From Paramesorhizobium sp049065735 (GTDB lineage Bacteria; Pseudomonadota; Alphaproteobacteria; Rhizobiales; Rhizobiaceae): a stretch of DNA of 64,000 nt. Below the pieces are notes generated by a model. That model did not search any database. It had not been told where the DNA came from and was given only the letters and a program-made list of their open reading frames with translations. Location: positions 496,001 through 560,000 of the forward strand of contig NZ_JBAKHD010000003.1 of the NCBI RefSeq assembly GCF_049065735.1, written 5' to 3'. A program made the translations under genes and the position numbers. Shown piece by piece: positions 32,963 to 42,099 of the stretch (its first letter is position 1; every line of letters starts with the position of its first letter).

Positions 32963-34413
32963 CCCGGATTTGCGTGTTATTGCCGGTTGCGGGTTGCCGC
33001 CTGTGGCAGAACGAGCTCGTGGCGCGGCTCGTTGCGGCAGGGCATGCCGTGTCTGTCCGGCACGGGGCCGCAGCTACACCGGAGCCGGTCGGGCTGCGCA
33101 CCGTGCTGGCGCTGGAAGCCCGGCGCTTCGGCGCTTCGCTCGCAAGCCTATGCGCGCCTTTGCCTGTTGACGGCGACGGCCAGGCCGATCTCGTCATCGA
33201 CCTCACATCCGGCTCCGCAAGCCAGGACAAGCCGGTGATGACCCTCAGATTCTGCGGCCAGAAGACCTTCCCGGCGGGCCTCGCCGCCATGGTCGCCAAC
33301 GGCGGCAGGGCTGAGCTTGCCGTCGCCATCAGCGGCACGGTGGTGGCGCGCGGCCGCCCGATGATCCAGGATCGGCTGTGGCTGACACGCGCAGCCGATA
33401 ATCTTCTGGCGGGGGCCGTTTCCCTCATCATGCAGGCCGTCGCAATACACCGCACGTCATCCGAAGTGCTCGGGTTGATCCCGGCAACTTCTGACGGCGG
33501 CGGCGGTTCTGGCATCAGCAAGCATGCGTTCGCATTGAGCTACCCGCGTTTTCTGGCAAGAGGCATTGCGGAACGCGCCGCCGAAAAACTCAAACGCCGC
33601 CCCTTTTATTGGCAGGTGGCCTATCGCCGGATCGACGGGCCCGGCATCGCCGAAACCGGAAAACTGGACGGACCGGAATTCACGGTCCTGCCGGATGACG
33701 GCCAGCGGTTCTATGCCGATCCCTTCCTTTTCGAAAAGGATGGCCGCGTCTATCTCCTCGTGGAGGAGTTTCCCTACGCGAGAGGCCGCGGGATCATCTC
33801 AGCCTCAGAACTGCGCGACGACGGCACATTCGAAACGCCGCAGCCGGTGCTGGAGGAGCCGCACCATCTGTCCTATCCGCAAGTCTTCGCGAAGGACGGC
33901 GAAATCTACATGATTCCCGAAAGCGCGGCGGCACGGGAGCTCGTTCTCTATCGCGCCGCGCAATTTCCCCACCGCTGGGTGCGTGACACCGTTCTTATCA
34001 GCGATATCGAAATCAACGACGCGACCCTCTTCGAGATGGACGGCACATTCTGGCTCATCGGCACACAGCGCTTCGGCTATGGCAGCGCTTCGGATACGAT
34101 GGTGGCCTATTCCGCGCCCGCCCTGCGCGGACCGTGGGCCCCCCATGCGCTGAATCCCCTCGCCATCGATCATTCCGCCGCCAGGCCCGGCGGCGCCTTC
34201 ATCCGGCAGGGTGACGAGGTGTTGCTGCCCGTGCAGGATGGCTCGCAGACCTATGGCGGCGGGCTCGGCCTGATGCAGTTGGAGCGGCTCGACCATGGCG
34301 CTGTCAGCTTCTCCCCGCCCCGCCCAATCCTGCCCGGCCCGGCCTGGAACCGCAAAGGCATCCACACGCTCAATCGGGCTGGCGGAATAGAGGTGATCGA
34401 TAGCTGCGGCTGA
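32959..34413 (+). CDS. Formyltransferase-like N-terminus fused to a GH43/GINT1-like beta-propeller
   Basis: The 484-residue protein starts with a GTG overlapping the wecG stop (GTGA). Residues 1-about 180 (RICVLLPVAGCRLWQNELVA ...) look like a distant formyltransferase or glycosyltransferase fold. Residues about 215-480 have the blade motifs of a five-bladed propeller, for example RFYADPFLFEKDGRVYLLVE and LSYPQVFAKDGEIYMIPES. That part resembles the domain seen with plant glucosamine-inositolphosphorylceramide transferase (GINT1) and GH43-type enzymes. A role in modifying or transferring an amino sugar is plausible. I cannot name the reaction. Confidence 0.7.
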   Translation: MTRICVLLPVAGCRLWQNELVARLVAAGHAVSVRHGAAATPEPVGLRTVLALEARRFGASLASLCAPLPVDGDGQADLVIDLTSGSASQDKPVMTLRFCGQKTFPAGLAAMVANGGRAELAVAISGTVVARGRPMIQDRLWLTRAADNLLAGAVSLIMQAVAIHRTSSEVLGLIPATSDGGGGSGISKHAFALSYPRFLARGIAERAAEKLKRRPFYWQVAYRRIDGPGIAETGKLDGPEFTVLPDDGQRFYADPFLFEKDGRVYLLVEEFPYARGRGIISASELRDDGTFETPQPVLEEPHHLSYPQVFAKDGEIYMIPESAAARELVLYRAAQFPHRWVRDTVLISDIEINDATLFEMDGTFWLIGTQRFGYGSASDTMVAYSAPALRGPWAPHALNPLAIDHSAARPGGAFIRQGDEVLLPVQDGSQTYGGGLGLMQLERLDHGAVSFSPPRPILPGPAWNRKGIHTLNRAGGIEVIDSCG

Positions 34414-34416
34414 GTG

Positions 34417-35679
34417 TTATTGCGTAGACTGCGAGCGCAGCACCGGCTTCCGATAGGCCATAATCAAAACGAACAGCAGCATCAAATCCGGCCCTTTCGA
34501 AGAAAGAGCGTTGTTGGACAATGCCGCCAGGATCGACACCGTCGAGGCGGCCCAGGCGGCCAGAGGCGCTCGATAGAGAAGCTGCAGAACATAACGGAAG
34601 AACGCCGCGGCGAAGATCAGGGCAATCGGCAGGCCGAACAGCAGCGTGAGCACAACAGGCGTGCTCTCGATAAAGGGCAGGTTCAGCTGCTCGTTGACGA
34701 TCTTCAGGAGGTCGTTGACATTCATGCCGAACAGAATGTCCTTCCACTCCACCAGTTGGAACACCTCGTAGATCTTGACGCGCGCGTAATAATTCTCGTC
34801 GAAAAGCGTATTGCTGAAACGGTCGAGGAACCCTGCCGAAAAGAGCACCGCGACCAGCAGCGCGCCGGCAATCAGCGTCAGCACAAGCACGACGAGCTTG
34901 GCCTGGCGCCGGTGCGCGGGCGACAGGCGCGGCCAGGGCAGGAAAATCAGCAGAAACAGGATTTCAGCGGTCGCAAGCAGCAGCGCCGCGCGCGCGCCCG
35001 CCGCCGCCGTGCCGACATAAAGGATGAAGATGCAGAGCACACGCACCCAGAGCCGCCAGCGCGTCAGCGCCACGAAGCCGATGGCGGTCGCGCATTGCGC
35101 GCCCAGCGCCAGCGGATGAGGCGCGAGACCCGTCGGACGGAACTGCAATTCCGTGTTGCTATAGGGCAGAAGCCGGAAATGCGTCATCGCCTCGAATGTG
35201 CCGATTATAGCGCTGAGGATAAACATGCCGAGAAGGACATTTCCCAGCGCCCGGCCGATTTCCTCGCCAAGGCACAGCATGATGAGGACCGCGGCACAGG
35301 CAACCAGATAGGAATCGATGATGAAGCCGGCGGAACCGGCCCTGCCGACAAGGAAAAGATAGGGCACCAGCAGCGAAAGGAAGAGCGCATAGGACAGCGT
35401 CGCGCGGAACAGCCTGATATCGTTGCCCGCGATTCGGATGGGCCGGCTGATGCAGATCAGCACGAGCACCAGAAAGATGAGATAGGTTCCGACATGAAGC
35501 TTTTCCGGAAAGGAACCGCCTTCGCTCGTATAGGACATCACCATGTTCAGCATCTGCGGCGAGATCACCGCGCGCAGAAGGAAAGCAAAGGCCGCAGAGA
35601 AGAAAAATATCAGCGAAAGCGCATTCTGACGGCGCGCTTCCATCATTGTGAGTTGCTCTTCTCCCAAAGGTATGCTCAC
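34417..35679 (-). CDS. Wzy/VpsF-like polysaccharide polymerase
   Basis: The 420-residue protein is nearly all membrane helices (about eleven), with a large loop around residues 285-330 (SNTLFDENYYARVKIYEVFQ), in the style of the O-antigen polymerase/ligase group. It shows TAAAGARAALLLATAEI near the middle. It should polymerise the repeat unit of the second locus. The start is uncertain: GTG 35679 or ATG 35646 (MMEARRQN). It is on the opposite strand from its neighbours, tail to tail with the propeller gene and divergent from the GumC-like gene. Confidence 0.75.
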   Translation of the reverse strand: MSIPLGEEQLTMMEARRQNALSLIFFFSAAFAFLLRAVISPQMLNMVMSYTSEGGSFPEKLHVGTYLIFLVLVLICISRPIRIAGNDIRLFRATLSYALFLSLLVPYLFLVGRAGSAGFIIDSYLVACAAVLIMLCLGEEIGRALGNVLLGMFILSAIIGTFEAMTHFRLLPYSNTELQFRPTGLAPHPLALGAQCATAIGFVALTRWRLWVRVLCIFILYVGTAAAGARAALLLATAEILFLLIFLPWPRLSPAHRRQAKLVVLVLTLIAGALLVAVLFSAGFLDRFSNTLFDENYYARVKIYEVFQLVEWKDILFGMNVNDLLKIVNEQLNLPFIESTPVVLTLLFGLPIALIFAAAFFRYVLQLLYRAPLAAWAASTVSILAALSNNALSSKGPDLMLLFVLIMAYRKPVLRSQSTQ

Positions 35680-35806
35680 AGCCTTGCCTGCTCACTTTGC
35701 GGTTTCATCGACGGCGTCCGACGCCCCAGTCGTAAAGAAACTTGGATAACCGTATATTAACGAAGCTGACCTAACGATAGTCCCGACACCAAGCGTTCAC
35801 GAGTAA

Positions 35807-37315
35807 ATGTCCATGTCCGAGGAGCGTCCTCACCGTTTGTCGCCAGGGAGTCGGCGATTGCATTCGTCGCTTTTCGGCACCTTGGCGGCCAAAGGCGCGG
35901 CGCAGCGCACGGCTGCCACCGCTCCTGTCGAGGCCCCAGTAAAGGAATCCCCTCCCTCGGTGACGGTGGAAAAGGTCGGCGATTTCCTCGAATTGGATTT
36001 CCGGCGCATCTTCGTCTGGCTGCGGGCCGGGCTGATGCTGGCGCTCCTCTTGGCGCTCCTGGGCGCGCTGGCGGGCGGCCTTTATGGCCTGATGGCTCCG
36101 AAGCGCTATACCGTCGCAACCGACATTCTCATCAATCCGGCCAATCTGCAGATCGTCGACAACGATCTCTATCCCCAGTCCGGCCAGGTCGACGGCCAGA
36201 TTTTCGTGGCGCGCAGCCGGCAGCGCGTGCTGACCTCCCGCAACGTGCTTTCGCGCGTGGTGGACGAATTGCACCTCGCCGACGATCCCGAATTTGCGCC
36301 GCGCACCAGCGACCCCGCTTCCGACCGCAAACTCGCGGCTCTCTCCACGCTGCAGCAGGACGTCAACGTCAGGGCGGACGAGCAATCCTTCGTTACCACC
36401 CTCCTCGTCACGGCGCCCACATCGGGAGAGGCCATCGAGCTTTCGCAGGCCATTGTGAAAGCCTTCCGGGAAGAGCTTGCGGAAACCGAATCCGAAGGCG
36501 CGAACCGTGCAGCGGCAGCGCTCGACAGCCGCCTCAGCCAGATGAAGCAGGACGTTCTGATGGCGGAAAAGAAGGTCGAGGACTATAAGCGTACCCACAA
36601 GCTCGTCTCCAGCAATGGCCAGCTCGTTAGCTCGCAATCGATGACCCAGCTCAACACACAGATCCTCGACGCCCGCGCCCGCCTGGCCGCGGCGCAGGCG
36701 AATTACGACACGCTGGTGGCCGGCGGCGTTAATGGCACCAATGCCAATCCAGCCGTCTCTCCGACGCTGGCCGATTTGCGCAACAAGGCCAATGCCGCGC
36801 GCGAGCAGCTCAATTCGCAATCCGTGCTGCTTGGCCCCCGCCACCCGTCGATCCTCAAGCTGAAGGTCACGCTGGACACGATCAACGCGCAGCTCAAGGC
36901 CGAATATCAGCGCACGGTCGAAGGGGCGAAAGCCAATCGCGATGCCGCGCAGATCGCGCTGAACTCCCTCACAGCGGAGATGAACAAGCTGCAGAGCACC
37001 GTCTTCAACGCCGGGGATTCCGAAATCGCCCTGCGCGAGCTTGAGCGCGAAGCCACATCGAAGGGCGCGATCTACCAGCGCTATCTCGAGCGCACCCGCC
37101 AGCTCACCGAGCGCGAGCAGCTCGATACCACGAATGTTCAGGTGATTTCCGCCCCGACGCCCCCGAAGGGACGTTCCTGGCCCCCGAGCACCAAGCTTCT
37201 GGTGGCTCTCGGCGCTGTCGGCGGCTTCGGCCTTGGGCTGTTCCTTTCGATCGTCTGGGGCATCCGGCAGGATATGCGCCTGCCGCCCGAAGCCCCGCAA
37301 CTCAAGACGGCCTGA
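35807..37315 (+). CDS. GumC/Wzz-family polysaccharide co-polymerase without kinase
   Basis: The 502-residue protein has a cytoplasmic start, a membrane segment at about 68-93 (LRAGLMLALLLALLGALAGG), a long periplasmic region with coiled coils (about 215-430) and a second membrane segment near 465-485 after a proline-rich PTPPKGRSWPPS. It has no Walker motifs, so it is a co-polymerase (Wzz or GumC type) without the tyrosine-kinase domain found in ExoP. It probably sets chain length for the second polymer. A separate kinase is not present in the window. Confidence 0.87.
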   Translation: MSMSEERPHRLSPGSRRLHSSLFGTLAAKGAAQRTAATAPVEAPVKESPPSVTVEKVGDFLELDFRRIFVWLRAGLMLALLLALLGALAGGLYGLMAPKRYTVATDILINPANLQIVDNDLYPQSGQVDGQIFVARSRQRVLTSRNVLSRVVDELHLADDPEFAPRTSDPASDRKLAALSTLQQDVNVRADEQSFVTTLLVTAPTSGEAIELSQAIVKAFREELAETESEGANRAAAALDSRLSQMKQDVLMAEKKVEDYKRTHKLVSSNGQLVSSQSMTQLNTQILDARARLAAAQANYDTLVAGGVNGTNANPAVSPTLADLRNKANAAREQLNSQSVLLGPRHPSILKLKVTLDTINAQLKAEYQRTVEGAKANRDAAQIALNSLTAEMNKLQSTVFNAGDSEIALRELEREATSKGAIYQRYLERTRQLTEREQLDTTNVQVISAPTPPKGRSWPPSTKLLVALGAVGGFGLGLFLSIVWGIRQDMRLPPEAPQLKTA

Positions 37316-37317
37316 AC

Positions 37318-38430
37318 GTGCCGAAGCGCATCGTCTTTCTTCTGGCGAGCCTCAGAGGCGGCGGGGCCGAGCGCGTTTTCGTGCTTGTCGCCAACGAAAT
37401 GGCCGCGCGCGGCCATGACGTGACGCTGCTTACATGGAATGGCGAGGGGCCCAATGCGGCGCTTGTTGCCAGCTCCGTCAGGCTCATTGATTTCGATTTG
37501 CCGCTGAAAGGCGAAGGATATGGCAAGCCGACGACGCTGAAAGGCCTTTTCCAGACGGCGCGCTTGCTGCGAAGCCTCGCACCTGATGCCGTCTTCAGCG
37601 CGCCGGAATTCGTCAACCTCCTCGCAGCGGCGGCGCTCATTCTTGGGGGGAGCCGCGCGCGGTTTTTCCCGACATTCCATGCCGCAAGCGCACTGACGGC
37701 GGACCGGCTCGGCTCGCGGATCGCGCATGCGATGTCGTCGCTCGTCGCCGCGCGGGCGACAAAGGCCATCGCTGTTTCCACCGGGGTCGGGCGCGAATTG
37801 GTGGCGCGCGGCTATCCGGCCGCCAAGGTCACCGTCATTCACAATCCCCTGCCGCAGGCCGTGGCGGCGTCGGATCAATCCCATGGCTGGCGGCAGGATC
37901 TCGCGGCGATGGGCGCGGGTCCCATCATCGTCACCGCCGGGCGGCTGGTTCCGGTCAAGGATCACCGCACCCTGCTTGACGCTTTCGCGCTATTGAGGGC
38001 GAAGCAGCCCGCAAGGCTGGTCATCTTCGGCGAAGGCCCGCTCGACGGCGAATTGCGCGTTCAAGCCCGGCAGGCCGGGATCGGCGATGCCGTGCTGTTT
38101 GCGGGCTATGTCAACGATCCCCAGGCCTGCTACGCCGTCGCCGACCTGTTCGTCCTTTCCTCCACCAGCGAAGGCTTCGGCAATGTGCTGGTGGAGGCGA
38201 TGGCGGCGGGCGTCCCGGTGGTCTCCACCGACGCGCCCCATGGGCCGCGTGAGATTCTCGACAATGGCCGTTACGGCATGCTCGTCCCCGTCGGTGACGC
38301 CCCGGCCCTGGCCGAGGCGATGGCGCATATGCTTGATAACCCGACGCCTGAGGCGGAGCTGAAACGCCGTGCCGCCGATTTCGGCATCACGCCCATCGGC
38401 GACCGCTACGAAGCATTGCTCCATGACTGA
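37318..38430 (+). CDS. GT4-family glycosyltransferase
   Basis: The 370-residue protein is a GT-B, family-4 retaining glycosyltransferase. The N-terminal domain has RIVFLLASLRGGGAERVFVL. The C-terminal domain has IVTAGRLVPVKDHRTLLDAF, LVIFGEGPLDGEL and STSEGFGNVLVEAMAAGVPV (the E-x7-E nucleotide-sugar motif). The sugar and linkage are unknown. A GTG start 2 bases after the gumC-like stop is the only choice without a large overlap. The next gene overlaps its end by 8 bp. Confidence 0.88.
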   Translation: MPKRIVFLLASLRGGGAERVFVLVANEMAARGHDVTLLTWNGEGPNAALVASSVRLIDFDLPLKGEGYGKPTTLKGLFQTARLLRSLAPDAVFSAPEFVNLLAAAALILGGSRARFFPTFHAASALTADRLGSRIAHAMSSLVAARATKAIAVSTGVGRELVARGYPAAKVTVIHNPLPQAVAASDQSHGWRQDLAAMGAGPIIVTAGRLVPVKDHRTLLDAFALLRAKQPARLVIFGEGPLDGELRVQARQAGIGDAVLFAGYVNDPQACYAVADLFVLSSTSEGFGNVLVEAMAAGVPVVSTDAPHGPREILDNGRYGMLVPVGDAPALAEAMAHMLDNPTPEAELKRRAADFGITPIGDRYEALLHD

Positions 38431-39523
38431 AACCGGCAACCCCCTGAACGTTCTCATCGCGACACCCGCCGGAGGCACCGGGCAAGGCGGGATCGACCGC
38501 ATCATGGCCTCCCTCAAGGCCGAGCTGAATGAACATCCGCGCAATGTCGCCGCCAGTTTCCTGCCGACGCGCGGCCATGGGTCCGTGGCGCTTTCATGGC
38601 TCCCTCTCCTGCAATTCTGCGCCCGGATGGCGCGCGCGCGGATGGGTGGGAAGATCGACCTCGTCCATATCAACCTCGCCAGCCGCGGCAGCACCTATCG
38701 CAAGATCGCCATCGCCGCAGTCGCGCGCCTGCTGCGCATTCCCTATGTCATCCACCTGCACGGCGCGGAGTTCCGCAGCTTCTGGAATGGCAGCGGTACG
38801 CTCGTAAGCCGGTCGATCCACACCCTCTTCGACAAGGCGAGCGGTATCATCGTGCTCGGCACCCCATGGCAGGCCTACATTGCCGGCAAGGTTCCATCCG
38901 CCCAGGAGCGCATCACCATCGTCCCCAATGCCGTGGAGCAGCCGCGTTTACCCCATGCGGGAGGGGGCGAAAGCGTCCATATCCTCTTTCTCGGGCGGAT
39001 CGAGGAGCGCAAGGGCGTGCCGGAGCTGGTCAAAGCCCTCGCACGGATGAAGACCGTTCCGGGCTGGCGCGCAACCCTGGCCGGAGACGGGGCGGTCGAG
39101 GCCCTGCGGTCCGAGATAGCGGCCCTCGGCCTTGCGGACCGGGTGACGGTGCCCGGATGGCTCAAGGCCGACGACACGGCGCGGCTTCTTGCCACGGGCG
39201 ATATCCTCACCCTCCCCTCCCACGCGGAAAACCTTCCCATATCGGTCATCGAAGCCATGGCATCGGGACTGGGAATCGTCACCACCCCGGTCGGCGCGAT
39301 CGAAGATATTGTGCAGGACGGCGAGACCGGCCTGCTCGTCCCCCCCGGCGACGCTGAAGCCCTTGCCGGTGCACTCATCCGGCTGGTTGAGGATGAAGCG
39401 CTGCGCCGCCGCCTCGGCGCCCATGCGCAAGCCTTCCAGCGGCAGCATCTCGATATCGGTCCCTATGCGGACAGGATATGCGTCATATGGCGCGAAGCCG
39501 CCGCGCGACACAACTTCGCTTGA
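38423..39523 (+). CDS. GT4-family glycosyltransferase (second)
   Basis: The 366-residue protein is also GT-B family 4, with VLIATPAGGTGQGGIDRIMA at the start, YVIHLHGAEFRSFW, ILFLGRIEERKGVPELVKAL, LPSHAENLPISVIEAMASGL (the E-x7-E motif) and GLLVPPGDAEALAGAL. ATG 38423 overlaps the previous stop and fits the spacing. The two GT4 genes probably add successive sugars of the second repeat unit. Confidence 0.88.
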   Translation: MTETGNPLNVLIATPAGGTGQGGIDRIMASLKAELNEHPRNVAASFLPTRGHGSVALSWLPLLQFCARMARARMGGKIDLVHINLASRGSTYRKIAIAAVARLLRIPYVIHLHGAEFRSFWNGSGTLVSRSIHTLFDKASGIIVLGTPWQAYIAGKVPSAQERITIVPNAVEQPRLPHAGGGESVHILFLGRIEERKGVPELVKALARMKTVPGWRATLAGDGAVEALRSEIAALGLADRVTVPGWLKADDTARLLATGDILTLPSHAENLPISVIEAMASGLGIVTTPVGAIEDIVQDGETGLLVPPGDAEALAGALIRLVEDEALRRRLGAHAQAFQRQHLDIGPYADRICVIWREAAARHNFA

Positions 39524-39586
39524 CTTCGGCCCGATTTCCGACAATCAATCGTCAGGATTCAAGGCCTTTAACGAGCGCAATATGCT

Positions 39587-40930
39587 ATGAACGGGCCGGA
39601 AAGGTCCGTGATGGGGGCTACCGCATATCTGAAGAATTCGATCGCGGAGAATCTGGTTCGCCGCACGCCCGGCATCTACGCGCGGCTCGGCAAGCTCATC
39701 CTTCGCGCCGAGAAGATGTCGCTCGACGAACGCAAGGCCTTGCGCGACGCGCTGACCGCCCAAGCGCTCGCCATCGCCGCCAAGACGCCCTATGGGCGGA
39801 CCATAGCGGCCAAAGGCAACTACGATGAGTGGCCCCTGCTCGAAAAGGAGACGCTCAGCCAGAACCCGCGCATCTGCCTGGCGCGGACGCTCATCCCGCC
39901 CGCAACCGCCTCGACCGGCGGCACGACGGGCGTTCCCGTCGCCCTCAAACGCTCGCTGGAAGCGGTCGTGTTCGAGCAGGCGGCGGTCGACCATCTGGTG
40001 CGGCGGCATTCGGGCCTTGAGATGCGGACAGCGCGCATGGCGGTCCTGCGCGGCGACATGGTCAAAAGCCCCGATGACATGAGCGAGCCACACTGGCGGA
40101 TGCGGCAGGGCGGCCGCCAGCTCATCTGCTCGAGCTTTCACCTCAACGCTGCGACGGCAGGCAGCTACATCGAAGCCATCCGGTCGTTCCAGCCGCAAAT
40201 GCTGTGGGTCTATCCCTCCTCGCTGGAGGCCTTCGCCAGGCTGGGCGCGAGCATGCTGAGAGACGGCGGGCTTCCGGGGCTGAAACTCATCCTTGCGTCG
40301 TCCGAAGTGCTCGATGCAGGCGTATTCAGCGAGATTTCCGGTATTTTCCGGGTGCCGGTCATCGATTTCTACGGCCAGGCGGAGCGTGTCTGCGCCTCCC
40401 ATGCTGTCAGGCCCGGCGAGCATTATTTCCTCCCCGCCTATGGGCGGGTGGAACTCATCCCCGCCTATGAGGAGGGCGAGTCGAGCTTCTACGAAATCGT
40501 CGGGACCTCCTATTGGAACGCCGCGCAACCCCTCGTGCGTTTCCGCACCGGAGATCTCGCCAGGCTCCCCCGCGGGCTGAGCGCCGGCGATGTGGAGGCG
40601 GTGACGCTCGGTCTTCTACCGTTCCAGGGCATCGAAGGCCGGCGCACAGACTATGTGCTGTCCCCCGAAGGCGCGCGCCTCATCGGCATGAACCACATCC
40701 CGCGCGGCGTTCCCGGCATCGCGCGGATGCAGATCGTCCAGAAAAGCCTCGCCAGCATCGAAATTCAGGTCGTTCCGCTCGAGGATTTCGGCGAGGCGAG
40801 CACCAATGCCATCCTCGCCAACGCCCGGCAGAAAATCCCCTCCGGCATCGATATCCAGATCAGGACGGTGGACAGCGTGACGCGCACCAAGAGCGGCAAG
40901 GCACCGCTGGTGGTGCGGCTGGTGGAGTGA
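39587..40930 (+). CDS. CapK/PaaK-like adenylate-forming protein (second copy)
   Basis: The 447-residue protein belongs to the same broad group as the gene at 28085 but is clearly different in sequence. It has STGGTTGVPVALKRS (phosphate loop), WVYPSSLEAFARLG, FYGQAERVCASH and RFRTGDLARLPRG. Its C-terminus ends SVTRTKSGKAPLVVRLVE, where the lysine expected for adenylation lies near TKSGKAP. Two such enzymes in one locus suggest that an acid or amino acid substituent is added. The function is inferred only. Confidence 0.8.
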   Translation: MNGPERSVMGATAYLKNSIAENLVRRTPGIYARLGKLILRAEKMSLDERKALRDALTAQALAIAAKTPYGRTIAAKGNYDEWPLLEKETLSQNPRICLARTLIPPATASTGGTTGVPVALKRSLEAVVFEQAAVDHLVRRHSGLEMRTARMAVLRGDMVKSPDDMSEPHWRMRQGGRQLICSSFHLNAATAGSYIEAIRSFQPQMLWVYPSSLEAFARLGASMLRDGGLPGLKLILASSEVLDAGVFSEISGIFRVPVIDFYGQAERVCASHAVRPGEHYFLPAYGRVELIPAYEEGESSFYEIVGTSYWNAAQPLVRFRTGDLARLPRGLSAGDVEAVTLGLLPFQGIEGRRTDYVLSPEGARLIGMNHIPRGVPGIARMQIVQKSLASIEIQVVPLEDFGEASTNAILANARQKIPSGIDIQIRTVDSVTRTKSGKAPLVVRLVE

Positions 40931-40962
40931 CGAGGCCGGGTTGACGTCGCCAAGCGTACCCC

Positions 40963-42099
40963 CTACTCCCCCTCCTCCTCAGGCACAGCCTCTTCCTTCT
41001 TCCGCCTCAATCTCTGCCGCACCCCGTCGGCGAGCAGGGCGAGCGCGCCCTTTGCGGTGCGCGCGCCGATGAATGTCTGCAAGGTAACCGAGTGGGACGC
41101 AAGGCGGTCCTTGAACGCCTCGCCGCCGCAAAGCAGGTCGACCGTGCCGATGCCATGGTCGAACGCCCATTGCACATATTCGAAGATCAGCACCATGCCG
41201 GGAGAGGCGCGCGCGAAGTCGGGGTCGTAAGTCGTCACCCAGGCCATCATCGTATCGTGCTGGATGAAATTGATCGAAATGGCGGCGATAACGCCGTCGC
41301 GCTCGATCACGAAGATATGCAGCATCCCGGCGCGCGCCAGCACCTCGACCAGCGCCTTGAGCGCCGGCGCGCCCTCTTCGAAAAGTTCGGAGGAGCGTCC
41401 GTTATTCTCCAGCCATTTGCGCTTGAGCAGGGCTAGACGGTCGAGAATGGGCTCGAGCGGCTCGCCGGCTTCGATGAGACGCACCCGCACGGCCCCGCCT
41501 TCCTCGAGCAGCTTGAGGCAGCGGCGATGGTTCTTGCGGGCTTTCTTGGAGCGGCTCGCCAGCCATGCCGCCCCGCTCTGTCCGTCGCCGGCAATACGTG
41601 AGCTGATCTCCTGCCGATGGTCGAGGCGAAGCCGCACGCCGGTCCGCTTGCCCGGAGCAAAGACCCGCCGCGCCGCCGCATCGGGCAAAAGCCGGTTGAT
41701 GAAGGCGAGATCGAAGCCGCCAGCCCTGCATAGGCGGACCCATAGCGCGTCGAGCGTCGCCTCCGAACAGCCCGGCGCACAGAGAATATCGCCATAGTCG
41801 GAATGGGCCGCAGCGGCCCATTCGAGAAAGGAAAGCCCCTTGCGCCGAGTGATCGCCAGCGGGATGACGGCGACGAGCCTCTCCCCGCTCCAGGCAAGGC
41901 CGATGCGCAAGGCGATCTGCTCCGGATTCTTCACAGTCTTCCACCAAGCCGAAATCCAGCCATGGCTTTGGAAGATCAGGGCGTCGCATTCGCGCCATAG
42001 CTGCGTCCACGGCGCCTCGACCTCAGCCAGCCGGCTGGCGGACTCGACGATCTCCAGGCGGTCCACGCCCTTGACCGCTTCGATTGCGTGCGAGTTCAT
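40963..42099 (-). CDS. GNAT-superfamily acyltransferase (BioF2/CelD-like)
   Basis: The 378-residue protein matches the BioF2-like/CelD acetyltransferase group found in polysaccharide and cellulose loci. It has WRECDALIFQSHGWISAWWK, a basic central part (SRKARKNHRRCLKLLEE pattern, KKARKNHRR) and a C-terminal GNAT-like domain with FVIERDGVIAAISINFIQHD then YDPDFARASPGMVLIFEYVQ. Its start overlaps the stop of the hydroxylase gene (ATGA), so the two are coupled. It may acylate a sugar or a lipid; the substrate is unknown. Confidence 0.78.
   Translation of the reverse strand: MNSHAIEAVKGVDRLEIVESASRLAEVEAPWTQLWRECDALIFQSHGWISAWWKTVKNPEQIALRIGLAWSGERLVAVIPLAITRRKGLSFLEWAAAAHSDYGDILCAPGCSEATLDALWVRLCRAGGFDLAFINRLLPDAAARRVFAPGKRTGVRLRLDHRQEISSRIAGDGQSGAAWLASRSKKARKNHRRCLKLLEEGGAVRVRLIEAGEPLEPILDRLALLKRKWLENNGRSSELFEEGAPALKALVEVLARAGMLHIFVIERDGVIAAISINFIQHDTMMAWVTTYDPDFARASPGMVLIFEYVQWAFDHGIGTVDLLCGGEAFKDRLASHSVTLQTFIGARTAKGALALLADGVRQRLRRKKEEAVPEEEGE

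Noticed and set aside
34414..35760. 448-codon plus-strand frame opposite the Wzy-like gene
   Set aside because: It is rich in R, Q, E and H with no family pattern, as expected for the antisense of a hydrophobic membrane protein.
35771..37300. 509-codon minus-strand frame opposite the GumC-like gene
   Set aside because: Antisense shadow in GC-rich DNA; the plus strand gives a clear co-polymerase.
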